Shown: piece after piece, positions 40,719-51,648 of the stretch
Layout of the letters: each line of letters begins with the position of its first letter
Numbering within the stretch: the first letter of the stretch is position 1
Source of the DNA: Bicyclus anynana
Taxonomy: Eukaryota; Arthropoda; Insecta; Lepidoptera; Nymphalidae
Length of the DNA stretch: 64,000 nucleotides
Direction: 5' to 3'
Assembly: GCF_947172395.1 (NCBI RefSeq)
Contig: NC_069084.1
Span: 7,007,107-7,071,106, forward strand
Position numbers and translations under genes: made by a program
The notes under the pieces: generated by a model
Told to the model about the DNA's origin: nothing
The model's input: only the letters and a program-made list of their open reading frames with translations
Databases searched by the model: none

Positions 40719-40979
40719 CTAGCGGACGCCCGCGACTTCGTCCGCGTGAAACTCGATGTAAACTTTCAACTACCACTACCCCTACCCCTACCCTACCCCC
40801 TTTTTATGGTTAAAAGGGCTATTTTTATGGTTTTCCTGGCAATTATTCGAATTTTTCTCCGTAAAAACCATCCTAAAACTTCAACGAACATTTTAAAAAA
40901 AGAGTTGGCCAAATTGGTCCAGGCGTTGTTGAGTTATGCGCTTACCAACGCATTTTGCGATTCATTTTTATATTATAGA
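40719..40979 (-). mobile_element. Complete short Helitron (TC...CTAG), 261 bp
   Basis: On the minus strand it starts A|TCTATAATATAAAAATG and ends with the hairpin GCGGACG...CGTCCGC plus CTAG|T. A short CCCTACC array sits near its 3' end (about 40778-40800). The 107-codon plus-strand ORF across it is spurious. Confidence 0.78.
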
Positions 40980-41245
40980 TATACAAATGATCTCTTATGG
41001 AGCATTAACTTTATAAACCTAGTATAATGCAGACGGTGTGTAGAAAGCTACGTAACACTTTTTTTAGTTACCTTTCTCACCTGGTACCTGCCCTGGTGTC
41101 ACAGAGCAAATGTATACAAAGACGCAATTCTAAGCATATGAGACGCTACTGAAAATCTAAGAAAGACTTTCATCTTGAGAAAATGAGATGTAGCAGACCG
41201 CACTGACATCTTGGTCTATTTCAAATATATTTAAACGTAATTGGT

Positions 41246-41412
41246 CAAAAAAGTGGAAGGACATATAAGGAGAGGAAAGCCAAAGAAGAGATGGTTGGAT
41301 TGTGTGAAAGAGGACATGTGTGTAAAAGGAGTGGATGAGGAGTTGACGAGTAATAGAGACAGTGACATATTTTTCCGACCCCACTTAAGTGGGATAAGGG
41401 TAAGGAGTTAAT
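41246..41412 (+). pseudogene. RTE-2 C-terminal end
   Basis: A frame reads VEGHIRRGKPKKRWLDCVKE, then CVKGVDEELTSNRDSDIF; the RGKPKKRW...CVKxDM pattern is the end of a lepidopteran endonuclease-RT element. CCGACCCCACTTAAGTGGGA and TAAGGGTAAGGAGTTAATGA follow. A small deletion removes the EWKRH codons kept in the 52370 copy. Confidence 0.65.
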
Positions 41413-41631
41413 GATGGTCAAAAGTTTTTGACCCGTTTCAAATGTTTTTGTCAGATATAATATTATTATAGTTATCAGTAAAACAAAACCGTATACACGC
41501 CTGAGGCGGCGCCCGGCCATCTTCACATCGGTTCAGCAAAAGTTAAATAGTTAATTGAAAAGCCCGGCCTTAGCCAAAGGCTATCAGCATATTATGTTTC
41601 AATAGTTTTATCAATGCTACATAAAATCAAA

Positions 41632-41781
41632 AAAAAATCAAAATTAATTTATTTCAAGTAGGCTCAGTTTACAAGCACTTTTGACACGTCAGTTGACTAT
41701 TTGTAAAGACTCTACTACCGGTTCGGAAGGCAGGTTCTGCTGAGAAGATACCGGCAAGAACCTCAACAGTTGCTCTTTTTC
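41632..41781 (-). mobile_element. LINE-C 3' end, inverted partner
   Basis: AATTTATTTCAAGTAGGCTC, ACTACCGGTTCGGAAGGCAG and GAGAAGATACCGGCAAGAAC are the reverse complement of the 3' UTR at 42089-42236. It stops at AACAGTTGCTCTTT. It has no coding sequence. Confidence 0.82.
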
Positions 41782-41825
41782 TTCTTCTTCACAGTAGTTT
41801 CTGCATATCGTCTCCAGAGAGTAAA

Positions 41826-42236
41826 AAAATCTTTGGTTTGGATGTACTCTTCTATAACAAGATCCCTAAGACTGTAATGGACCTGCCAATCCATAGCTTT
41901 ATGGAATGTGTTAAAAACATTTACTTAGTCGAGGCTACTACACCATTGATGAGTTCCTTAATGATAAAGATGCTTGGAGGGCGTTGGATCAGCTTCCACC
42001 TTCACACAGGAAGTAAAACTATAACAAATTGAAATGTTCTCATCAATTGTAAATTATAATATTATATGATGGTATGATTAAGATTTTTAAAGAGCAACTG
42101 TCGAGTTTTCTGCCGGTTTCTTCTCAGCAGAACCTGCCTTCCGGACCGGCGGTAGAATCTTTACAAATAGATTGACGTATCAAAAGCGTTTGTAAACTGA
42201 GCCTACTTGAAATAAATGAATTTTATTTTTTTTAAT
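41826..42236 (+). mobile_element. LINE-C C-terminal coding end and 3' UTR
   Basis: The frame carries FYNKIPKTVMDLPIHSF and ECVKNIYLVE, typical of the last residues of CR1/Jockey-type ORF2 in Lepidoptera (N-K-I-P...LP...F...V-K). After a frameshift it ends near 42030. The 3' UTR holds AGAGCAACTGTCGAG, CAGCAGAACCTGCCTTCCGG and CTACTTGAAATAAATGAATT. Confidence 0.75.
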
Positions 42237-43609
42237 TTTGATTGCCGTTAAAATTCTTTAAGAGGCGAGGACTGGCCCTATAATTTGCCGATAAAATGGG
42301 CTTATAACGATGACTCTGATGTCTGTCACATATTAAAATATATGGTTCCTCTAGCGACAGCTCTATTCACGACAAATTGAATAGCCTGAAAAGGTTATCA
42401 GGATAAAGGAAGGCATCGGTTTCAATGCGATGCATTTCAATGTCCTTTTTAGTATAGAAATCTCACAAATTCTTTTCAGGATATTTTATTGACATCTTAA
42501 CGGTGTTTGCTGTTGTGCGAAAGCTGTAGATTCAATATATTTATCGCTTGATTCCCTTCGAATGACTTTTCTATAAAATAAAAGCTTGATGCTTTTCTGT
42601 CGACTATAAAATAATTTTAAAAGAAATAATAATATTGATTACAATTAATAGATTAGGAACATTTTGTAGTTAACATTTTTGTCTTTACTCCTGATATTGT
42701 AAGCAAATAGAATCACCTTATTAGAAATACTGTTCTAAATTTGGTAAATATGGGATTATCGAATATAGTCTACGCAGAAGAATATAGATAATAGCTAGCC
42801 TATGCAAAAAATATTCTTACAAAATAATAATGATAAAGCAAGACTCATTTTATAAATGCAATATGCTGTTCTATATTCAACGCTAAAGTTAAAGTAATCT
42901 CAGATGAAATATAACTCAGTATATAACAGTATCATACAAGTGTATAACAAGATACGAGTGTATAACAACATGGCATAAAACGGAACATGGAGAATTCTGA
43001 CAATATTTGCATCGACATTGATAAATTTCAATTCGTACATATTTAACTAGATGTACATCGCGTATTCGGAAGTTTATTTACAGAGTACATACAGAGAATG
43101 TAGCCTGCATTTCACGTCTATAATTAACCAAAACGTAAGTTCAAATTGTGTGTAAACTATGTATATTTGAAATTCTAAATTGATCTATCAGAAACACATC
43201 AATAAGTCCAACAATATAGATAAGATAGTGTTTAACGTAGGGTTTTAATTTTGCGAAAATAAGCTTTTTAACTTTTTGTTTTGTGTCTAGGAGTTTTCAG
43301 TGACAACTTTATTGAATTTTTCAATTTTACAAAAATTTAGTCTGGAGTTGGGAAGTTGGTGGTTTTACACCCCTGTGCCTCGGTGAATAGGCACGTTAAA
43401 CCACGTTAACTATTAGTAACATCTGGGGGCTTTACTTCATATTTGAAGGTCTACATAAAGCTACCTTATACCTATTTATGCAATCCAGAATTTCAATGGA
43501 TGAACGCATGAATGAATTCTACATATAAATGGTTGTCTATTCAATGCGTTTTGGAGTAAAAGAGATGGTGACTACACAATAAAGCGCTGTCTCTTTTACA
43601 TGGTAGTTT
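42237..43609. other. No gene or recognised repeat over 1.4 kb
   Basis: AT-rich, with no ORF of note. Confidence 0.42.
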
Positions 43610-44010
43610 TAATTCAAAATCAAAATCAAAATTCATTTATTTCAAGTAGGCTCAATTTACAAGCACTTTTGATACGTCAGTTGACTATTTGTAAAGATTC
43701 TACCACCGGTTCGGAAGGCAGGTTCTGCTAAGAAGATACCGGCAAGAAACTTTTGAAATGAAAAAGTCATACAGTGTTATAATTTACAATTGATAACAAT
43801 TACAATTTCTTATAGTTTTACTTCCTGTGTGAAGGTGGAAGCTGATCCAATGGCCTCCAAGCACCTTTATCGTTAAGGAACTCATCAATAGTGTAGTGAC
43901 CTCGACTAAGTAAATGTTTTTTAATACATTGCTTAAAGTTGTGCACTGGCAAGTCCAACACAGTCTTTGGGATCTTTTTTGGGATTCACATAGTATAAAC
44001 ATTACCTACC
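43610..44010 (-). mobile_element. LINE-C 3' end, third copy
   Basis: AATTCATTTATTTCAAGTAG, ACCACCGGTTCGGAAGGCAG, then the complement of the coding end (GTGTGAAGGTGGAAGCTGAT, CTTTATCGTTAAGGAACTCA, GGCAAGTCCAACACAGTC). More of the coding part survives than in the other copies, but with frameshifts. Confidence 0.8.
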
Positions 44011-44433
44011 ACCATAAACTTTCCAATTAGACCAGTCTGGTGGATCTCTATATCTCCTATCTTATAAGAGAGGATGCCTGAATTTTTTAGGATAATATTG
44101 ATGAACATTTTACCCAATTTCCTTTTTAATTCCAAATGGGAGTAGGGTCCTGTAAACCGTCAACAAGAAATTTCATTCCGAAAGATTTCTACGTTTAAAT
44201 TCCTTGGAATTCCTAATCGACCTACTTTAGAGTTCGAATGTAATCAATGAAGTTGGTCTGACTCAAGCGTCGAGTTACTTAAGTTAACTGATTAGTATTT
44301 GTATCTTTAATCTTAGATACAACTGAATAGTAAGGTACAAGAAGTTTTAATCTTCAGACAGCTCGAATCGCAATTTGAAATCGGAAGATTTTTCTATGTA
44401 TATCCGGGAAGTCGTTTGACTTTGGTTGTGGTT

Positions 44434-44550
44434 ACGTAGTGGTGACGTAGTGGTGACATAGTGGTGACGTAGTGGTGACGTAGTGGTGACGTAGTGGTGA
44501 CGTAGTGGTGAGGTAGTGGTGACGTAGTGTTGAAGTATTGATGACGTAAT
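44434..44550 (+). repeat. 11-bp minisatellite (GTAGTGGTGAC)
   Basis: About ten tandem units, most exact, ending in variants (GTAGTGTTGAA, GTATTGATGAC). Since 11 is not a multiple of 3, the ORF on the minus strand (HHYVTTTSPLR repeated) is a by-product of three-unit periodicity. Confidence 0.93.
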
Positions 44551-44560
44551 GGTATTGGTA

Positions 44561-45369
44561 CGATAAAGCAGTCTCAATTATGTGCAACAACTGAAATTCG
44601 CTTATCAAAGTTCATTTATTTCAATTCGACTTACTTTATAAGAACGTCATGCTATGAGAGAGTTAATGCTGATAATTAATTAAGGTCGAAATCTTAAATT
44701 AAAGTTACGTGAGCTCCAAAAGCATCTTAGTCCGAGAAGATCTTACAACAAACTCATCTCACTATAATTAGACTTTTCTTTATGTTTGCGTTTAATAAAA
44801 ACTTTGAACTTATTGTTAGACTTGTCCGTGATTGCATATGATCGCTTATTATACAAGCGCATGCAATTACTATTACTTGAAAGAATTAAAAAAAACAACT
44901 AAGTTTTTTGGACCCTAGTGCGGTGTACAATAATTTGATTTTTTTCCGGTCCTAGCTCATTGGACCCACCCAACACCCTATGAGCACTTCGCCACATCTC
45001 ATGATTTTATCTCATATGTCCTTGATAATATACTAATTGAGCGTTTAAAGGTCTAAAAACCTTATACCTCGCAAATCCACCATTAACAAACTTAGCGTAA
45101 GCCGACAAACTTTAAGCATTCACTAGATAATCACCTGTATCTCTCGCTGTTTAACTCGATACCATAGAATTAAAAAAATAGAGGTGAATTCGAAACTCAC
45201 TTGCGAGTTATACAAAACATAGTTACCTACAGAATAGAAATAGAAAAATAAGTTACAAGTAAGTAAGTTACAAAAAAAAATCTTGAATATATTCCTTAAT
45301 AAAATTTCAATGCATTTAAATAAGAAGTGACCACCTTTATTTTCCTCAATCTAAGCTTTCAAACACTAT
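44561..45369. other. No gene or recognised repeat
   Basis: A piece at 44604-44625 (TCAAAGTTCATTTATTTCAA) looks like the very end of a LINE-C tail. The rest is AT-rich. Confidence 0.4.
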
Positions 45370-45455
45370 TCGATTCCATTCTCGAAGTCGATACGATTCA
45401 AGACGTCTTCAAGAATTTTCTATTTGAATAGAATAAATAGACATTGGTCCTTTGA
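45370..45455 (+). repeat. Low-copy repeat, first member
   Basis: It shares AGACGTCTTCAAGAATTTTC and AATAGAATAAATAGAC with 47270-47352 (AGACGTCTTTAAGAAATTTC...). Confidence 0.42.
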
Positions 45456-45677
45456 AGAGAGTTTTATGTCAGTTTTAAGTGGAATCGAATCATTTCTTAC
45501 AATCCTCGACTTTTAACTTGTAGAGCATTCAATGCTGCATTTGAAATACGAGATTTAAGTTTTGCACAATTTCGCTCCGCTACTATGTCGATTACAACAA
45601 AATTGAATTAGTTAAGTAAAATGAAAAATTCAAAACTTTTTATTTATACTTGTAAGTCTATAAAATCAACAACAATA

Positions 45678-45860
45678 TTAGATTGTTATACAAGGGGCTA
45701 AAGAATATGCAAGGTATTTTTAGAGCACGAGCCATAAGGCGAGGGCCGCTAAATAGAAACCGAGTTTATAATGGATTTAGCCCCACGTGTTACACTAAAC
45801 TTTTCACTACGATTGCGAGAAAATAAAATAATTCAGTACAGTGTCAATGTTAAAATTATT
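45678..45860 (+). mobile_element. Relative of the 23810 MITE
   Basis: AGATTGTTATACAAGGGGCT, AAACCGAGTTTATAATGG and ACTACGATTGCGAGAAAATA match the 23810-24036 element in part. The far inverted repeat is missing. Confidence 0.55.
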
Positions 45861-46186
45861 TTTGCAGACACAGCTCGCAACTCAATAAAAATGAGATTTG
45901 ATGATTCTATTAACGAATAAAACCTCCTTCGTTTTATAGAGGTCATTATTTTAGTATGATTAAACTATTTACGAATTAAAACTTATTTGTTTTATAGGCT
46001 AATACTTGTAACAGACAAAAAATAAAACAACAAAATTACTTTAGCCGCTAGAGGTAGAAATGCTTGTTTAACCCCGCTGTGGAGTGCTAATATGACAGTG
46101 TTTTTAAGCAAGAGTAGTGAAAAATTAATTTAATCATGATCAATGTTGTTTATTCTAGGTTAAATGCAAATATTAATCTATTCTGA

Positions 46187-46358
46187 TATTATAAAGAGAA
46201 AAGACTTGATTGTTTTTTTTAATCTTGGTTGTGACCCTATGGGAACAATTTGAAGAATTATTTCAATATTAGAATTTCACATTATCACTGAGCATAAAAT
46301 ATGCTATATTTTAGAGACAACATGAACTACGCGGGTAAAACCGACTTGCGTCTACTAG
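46187..46358 (+). mobile_element. Complete short Helitron, 172 bp
   Basis: It starts A|TCTATTCTGATATTATAAAG and ends GACTTGCGTCTACTAG|T. Its interior is diverged (TATGGGAACAATTTGAAG). Confidence 0.68.
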
Positions 46359-46365
46359 TTAATTA

Positions 46366-46452
46366 TAAATGATAAAGTATCTAAATGTGTCTATCTGTCT
46401 TTTGGTTGACTTTTCATACTGCCTCGCGAACGAAGTTGCGGGTATCTGCTAG
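46366..46452 (+). mobile_element. Helitron fragment with CTAG end
   Basis: TCTATCTGTCTTTTGG, then GAACGAAGTTGCGGGTATCT and GCTAG|T. Most of the body is deleted. It follows another Helitron in the same orientation. Confidence 0.5.
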
Positions 46453-46837
46453 TAAAAATGATAAAGATTTAGACTAATGAACCATAGACCTAACAATTTT
46501 TCACTCCAAATGTAAGCCACTTATGTGATTATGTGATTATGCGAGCGTAAGAGCTAAGCTAATTTCACTCGCCGACACGCACACAAGCGTACTTATCGTA
46601 CCGTAGCGATGCTTCAAGGGCTCCCATTTCGGGGCACATAAAACGGCTTACGAATCCTGCGACTACACACTATGTGTTATAAGTCTATGGATAAAGATTT
46701 AAAAAATACGATACTTTTTCTTACTTTTTGTTGTTGTTATTATTGTTATAGTTGTTTGTTGTTTATTATGATCAGATGTACGTAGCAACAATGATATTTT
46801 CAGAAATAATCTAAAAATAGCATTTTATGTAGGTACC

Positions 46838-46900
46838 ATCATCATCATCATCATCATCAGCATCATCCACTGCTGGGCATAAATGCCTTTCTGAGACCGA
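46838..46900 (-). mobile_element. RTE-like 3' tail
   Basis: (ATC)n followed by ATCATCCACTGCTGGGCATA and AATGCCTTTCTGAGA: reverse complement of an RTE end of the CCAGCAGTGG-(ATG)n type. Confidence 0.5.
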
Positions 46901-46904
46901 GCCA

Positions 46905-46905
46905 C

Positions 46906-46940
<35 letters not shown>

Positions 46941-46941
46941 T

Positions 46942-46972
<31 letters not shown>

Positions 46973-46999
46973 CACATACACATACACACACACACACAC
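46905..46999 (+). repeat. CA microsatellite
   Basis: Interrupted (CA)n with TA and AA variants, next to the RTE tail. Confidence 0.95.
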
Positions 47000-47617
47000 G
47001 TCTGTATGTATTCATTCAGCTTCTACCAATACAAATTAAATCTTCTCGGCATTATTTAATAAATTTAAATCTAATATCAAATATCTTATTAAAAAGTTAC
47101 ATCACGGAGTATTTAACTTATTGATGAATGCAATGATGTAGAATATCTCTATAACATGCTTTAAAACCTTAGTAAAAATACAAGAACAAAAACTGCTTCC
47201 TTCATAAACCGTTTAAATGAAAATGCAGTGAATAGAAGCCGATGGTTTCCTTTATTCCGTCCAACCTTTTCAAGCTCTCCAACTCGACAATCGATTCGCC
47301 TCTAGACGTCTTTAAGAAATTTCTATTAAAATAGAGAATATAGACTTACACTCGCATTTATAAACGTTAATGGGAAAACTCGAAAGAAAGTTAAAGTTCA
47401 AAATTGTAATGCATGCCTAAATAGATGCTTTGAATACCGAAATGTATGTGATTAGTATACAGAAATCTGCATAGTTTTAAAAAAGATACAAACTTTACAA
47501 TTCAATCAATGTATTTATTTGTAGATTTATAATACACAGAACAGAACAGATACATTGATGTAAATGGCAAATGTATCTTGCTCATTTGGCATGCAAAATA
47601 CTTACTACTTGTGACTT
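47000..47617. other. AT-rich spacer with a repeat-pair member at 47270-47352
   Basis: AGACGTCTTTAAGAAATTTC and AATAGAGAATATAGAC pair with 45370-45455. Otherwise nothing is recognised. Confidence 0.42.
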
Positions 47618-47909
47618 CTGCCTCTCAGTCCGGAGGGAGTGGGTTCGAATCCGGTCCGGGGCATGCACCACCAACTTTTCAATTCTGTGCATATAAAGAA
47701 ATTAAATATCACGTGTCTCAAACGGTGAAGGAAAAACATCGTGAGGAAACCTGCATACCAGAGAATTTTCTTAATTCTCTACGTGTGTGAAGTCTGTCAA
47801 TCCGCATTGGGCCAGCGTGGTGGACTATTAGCCTAACCCCTCTCATTCTGAGAGGAGACTCGAGCTTTGCAGTGAGCCGAATATGAGTTGATAATGATGA
47901 TGATGATGT
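47618..47909 (+). mobile_element. SINE-A, head slightly truncated
   Basis: TGACTTCTGCCTCTCAGTCC, GGTTCGAATCC, full body, and the tail GAGTTGATAATGATGATGAT. Confidence 0.93.
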
Positions 47910-48017
47910 ACCAACTTTTAATTTAATTTGAATAATAAGTTGTTTACTGATATCTACAAATTGACCAGCTGAATACAGCATTTGGCCGCAAACATGAGAG
48001 TTTTATATAACAAAGAA

Positions 48018-48165
48018 CTAGCAGAACCTTGCGGTTTCACACGCATAGTTCCCATTCCCGTAAGAATACGGGAACAATATATCGATGTTACTTCCTGATA
48101 ATGTAGCTTTCCATTGGTAAAAGAATGTTTCAAATCGGCCCAGTAGTTTTTTTTAATTCGTTACA
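48018..48165 (-). mobile_element. Helitron, 3' part
   Basis: Plus strand A|CTAGCAGAACCTTGCGG, AGTTCCCATTCCCGTAAGAA, TTCCTGATAATGTAGCTTTC and AAATCGGCCCAGTAG. The 5' end is not clear. Confidence 0.68.
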
Positions 48166-49283
48166 TATAAAATACAAATTCTGTTCTGTCTAAAATAATA
48201 GTGTAGGCAGATAAATAAAATGAGATGTACGGCACATTATTATAAGCGAAAATAAAAAATACTTAATCAAAAGAGCTGTCGCGATACAGTGTTTATCATG
48301 CATAGTTTGTAGACAGTGAGTAATAGATCTCTTTGGAGCGAATTACAAGGTTATAGTTATTTAGCCGTTTGGAGAGGAATAATACACTCTATTGGTATAT
48401 TCAGAAAATGGAATGTATTAATTATATTTACAACTTTTATTAACTAATATTCGGTATGCACGACAGTAATTAGATCCGTCCGATCTTAACCTACGCTAAT
48501 GTAACATTTGCCCATCGTCCTAAAGCGACACTTAGGCCACTCTAAACTTTACCAAACCGGTGTCTGCGATAAATCACAGACGCACCGTGGTTTGCACGCA
48601 ATATTGAACTGCATAGAGATTTAAATTTACCTTAAATAGCTAACTAGATGAAACAGCTCTCGAAACTATTTCGATAGAGCTGCCACCCATGCCAACCAAC
48701 TAGTGGTTGAGGCTTGTAATTACACTCCCAACCTTAACGGCAACTGCAATCAGAGGCGTCCCAAAAACTCATTTTTCATATTTCAGCCTTCGGGCCTCAT
48801 CAGGTGATGCTTCTTCGCTCGCTCAAACCCCCCGGTGTCGCCGTAGTATGGAGCCATCGGCACTTACACAGTAAAATAAAAACAATTCAAGGATACCGTA
48901 CCAACTCGAACTTAGCGCTAAGATGTTGTCCGTTGATCCGACAATTACTTTTACAATTGTATTACCAACTTGAAAGTAAATTAATCATTAATAAATAAAT
49001 AAGGAAGTAATCAATTGGAATACCGGCAAAAAAATTAGTAAGTGACTCTTCACTTCACTTTGAGTGAAAAGACTCTTCCTGGCTTTATCATCAGGATAAC
49101 ATAACCTTACAGCAAGTTCGTGCTAAGTAAAAACAAAGATCTTTTTTCAATACCAGTAGGTATTCCTGAGCATTGGCGTCAAATTATAGTGGACGAAATA
49201 AAAGATTGATTGCAAAAATAGTGTACCAAATAATAAATAACAGTATCAAAAATCATGCAAGATTTATTTTATTTATTTATATA
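48166..49283. other. No recognised gene; includes a less AT-rich island
   Basis: The part at about 48480-48850 is GC-richer and unique here, with a stem (CAGCTCTCGAAA...TTCGATAGAGCTG around 48653-48681) and CCTTCGGGCCTCATCAGG. ORFs across it lack domains. It might be a conserved non-coding or exon-like island. Confidence 0.3.
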
Positions 49284-49345
49284 AGAAGCCCGCGACTTCG
49301 TCCGCGTGGAAATCGATATAAACTTTGAACCCTATTTTCCCTTCT
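49284..49345 (-). mobile_element. Helitron 3'-end fragment
   Basis: AGCCCGCGACTTCGTCCGCG and TGGAAATCGATATAAACTTT match the hairpin end of the 40719 Helitron. The CTAG itself is mutated. Confidence 0.6.
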
Positions 49346-49476
49346 ATTTATATTATGTTATGTATACCTACCTAATAAATAGTCCACCATTTTAAACCAT
49401 ATAACTCAAAACATGTTCGATTCATATTAAAAAACATCAACCCCAGATTAAAAACCATTTAGGGGAGAATTTAAAA

Positions 49477-49508
49477 AAAAGTGTGTGTCAGCTGCGACAC
49501 ACACTTTT
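49477..49508. repeat. Perfect 13-bp hairpin
   Basis: AAAAGTGTGTGTC, loop AGCTGC, GACACACACTTTT. A T run and a following AAATAGG do not make a bacterial-type terminator relevant here; the function is unknown. Confidence 0.9.
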
Positions 49509-49609
49509 AAATAGGTGTATGTTGCCCCGCTGCATACTCTATGTACGTCTCAATATTTACGCCTGAAAAGTGAAAGGTGCGCAACCGAGGACCAGCAGGC
49601 CGCGGCACG

Positions 49610-49665
49610 CCTTAATTGCGTGAGCTTAGACCCACCACGCTGCTCAAATTCGGATTGGCGGGCTG
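49610..49665 (-). mobile_element. Sequence related to the SINE-A core
   Basis: ACCCACCACGCTGCTCAAAT and TCGGATTGGCGGGCT resemble the SINE-A segment CCACCACGCTGGCCCAATGC / GGATTGGCAGACT (about 25 of 33 bases) but lack the rest of SINE-A. It may be a different SINE or LINE family with a shared core. Confidence 0.4.
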
Positions 49666-49669
49666 GGTG

Positions 49670-50184
49670 ATAATGTTTATTTAACTACCTCTATCAGACC
49701 TTATTAAAAATAAACATACACACTGAATTTAGTACCTCACGAATGAAATCAACTACAAAGTCGATAAATCACTTGGATAAAGAGCATTTGTGCTAAAATA
49801 AAAAGCGCCCTCCACCACAAAAGGCAGATAATAATTCACAGTTACGTAATACCAATGAACTATTTGCCGCACTCAAGTCGATTTATCTTCCCAACATCAA
49901 AAATATTATAACCTCAAAAATAAAAATAAACGTGTTATTCTATGTCAACTTCACAACTTGAATAATGAGGTATCGCTTAAAAAGCAAACGAGACATACGT
50001 TAACGGTTACGTATATCGTTGGAAATGTTTGCTCTCGTCGAAAGGCATTAGCGATGCCTGTCAGAGTGAATCGATTTCTCACGTCAGCAATGTTTATCCG
50101 TTGAAATGATTCCAGTTCTCGTTAGCTTCAGCGATACAAAGCCGTAAATGTATAGGCTAACGATACAAACGCAAAACATGCAAA
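49670..50184. other. No gene or recognised repeat
   Basis: AT-rich, with no ORF of note. Confidence 0.45.
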
Positions 50185-50245
50185 GCTGAAGTAGCAATGA
50201 CAGGGGCACATAGTTCAAATTGACGTTGGGATCGAAAGAACGCAA
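50185..50245 (+). pseudogene. RTE-1 short fragment
   Basis: AAGCTGAAGTAGCAATGACA, GGGGCACATAGTTC and ATTGACGTTGGGATCG match 53615-53680 (KLKWQWAGHIVRRTDGRWG region) with substitutions, including a stop in place of one Trp. Confidence 0.65.
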
Positions 50246-50520
50246 CCCATTTCATTAATCTTTCAGACCAAACAGCTCCTGGTAAATAGAAATCCATCTC
50301 TTATAAACAGAGAAAAAACTTTTCGCAGAGCACGCAAAACACAAAAAAAATCTCAAGCTCATGAACAAAGACTTCACCATCACGTAAACATCGAGGCAAT
50401 CCAGCTACGAATACCTAAAAATAAAAATAGTTAGTAAAAGACTAAGATTAAAGTAATTGGACATTTTATTAGTATAATAATAATATATTATAAGCTTAGG
50501 AAAGAGAAGAGGAAAGGAGA

Positions 50521-50829
50521 GCCGTGATAGTCCGTGATGCATATGACCTCTGCCTCTGATTCCGAGGGTGTGGGTTCGAAACCGGTTCGGGGCATGCACC
50601 TCCAACTTTTCAGTTGTGTGCATTTTGGTAATTAAATATCACGTGTCTCAAACGGTGAAGGAAAACATCATGAGGAAACCTGCATACCAGAGAATTTTCT
50701 TAATTCTCTGCGTGTGTCAAGTCTGCCAATCCGCATTGGGCCAGCGTGGTGGACTATTGGCCTAATCCCTCTCATTCAGAGATGAAACTCGAGCACAGTA
50801 GTGAGCTGAATATGGGTTGATAACGACAA
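50521..50829 (+). mobile_element. SINE-A, full length
   Basis: GCCGTGATAGTCCGTGATGC, GGTTCGAAACC, full body, and the tail GGGTTGATAACGACAATAAA. Confidence 0.93.
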
Positions 50830-51277
50830 TAAATTTAGGTTAAAGTTAGATTACTAATTAGTCATTTAGGTAGGCAATATCATAATTTTATAAAGTACCA
50901 AATTGGAACTCTACATTAAAAAAGAGCACGCAAGGAATACGTCCTAAAAAGTGCCATTCTATGTCCATCAACTCGAAACATTTGTGTCATTGCCTTTCAG
51001 ACCGGAACACACCAATGCTGCTTGCTTGTCCTCGGACAAGTTTTCTCTAAAAAAACCAATGATGTTAGAAGAAAAAATCGGCTGTCTGTAAAGTCGGATT
51101 ACTGATAGTTGAATGTGACAACATCATAAAAAAATACTGATGGAATGATTGCATTTTTCAAAAGAAAATGTACGTTTTTCTAAAATACTGTTTATTAATC
51201 TTCATAGACCAGAATATACCTACTTTATATCTTGTAAAAACAGTTGGCAGCCCTAGAGCGAGGGAACGACGCATGAC
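50830..51277. other. No gene or recognised repeat
   Basis: AT-rich. The last 40 bases become GC-richer where the tandem duplication begins. Confidence 0.45.
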
Positions 51278-51648
51278 GTCATCTTTTTTCGAGTGTGCAG
51301 CCAGCTCCATCGAATTATAAGACGTTGTCCCGTCAAAAAGAGGTTATACGCGGACTGCAAGTAACGCGTTAAAACTATGCTAATTAACAAACCTGAGCTA
51401 AGTCGCCATTCTGTCACCGTGCCGTCGACAAAGCCCCTGAAATAATTTTTGCGGGCCAGTTTTCAACATCAAATTTGGTTTATGTAACCTATATACCTTT
51501 TTTGTTCACTGCAAAAAACTCTAACACTGATCTGACTTAGCCTTTTTTTGAAATTTTCCCAATTACCAAGCGTGTCTGGCTTTTGTAATATTCGCCCCGT
51601 AATCGACAACGGCAAGAGACGTTATCGCGGCGAATCGTATAACTCACT
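51278..51648. repeat. 371-bp tandem duplication, copy 1
   Basis: It starts GTCATCTTTTTTCGAGTGTG and ends AATCGTATAACTCACT. Every base I compared is identical to copy 2. GC content is higher than the surroundings. Confidence 0.95.

Noticed and set aside
40704..41027. 107-codon plus-strand ORF
   Set aside because: It begins inside a Helitron and has no domain.
41245..41526. Minus-strand ORF MKMAGRRLRRVYGFVLLITI
   Set aside because: It is antisense to the RTE-2 end, although it looks signal-peptide-like.
44434..44550. CRISPR-like array
   Set aside because: Units are contiguous 11-mers without spacers, in a eukaryotic genome.
44347..44577. Minus-strand ORF with HHYVTTTSPLR repeats
   Set aside because: It arises from an 11-bp DNA minisatellite; the 11-residue period is three DNA units. 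Not a protein repeat under selection.
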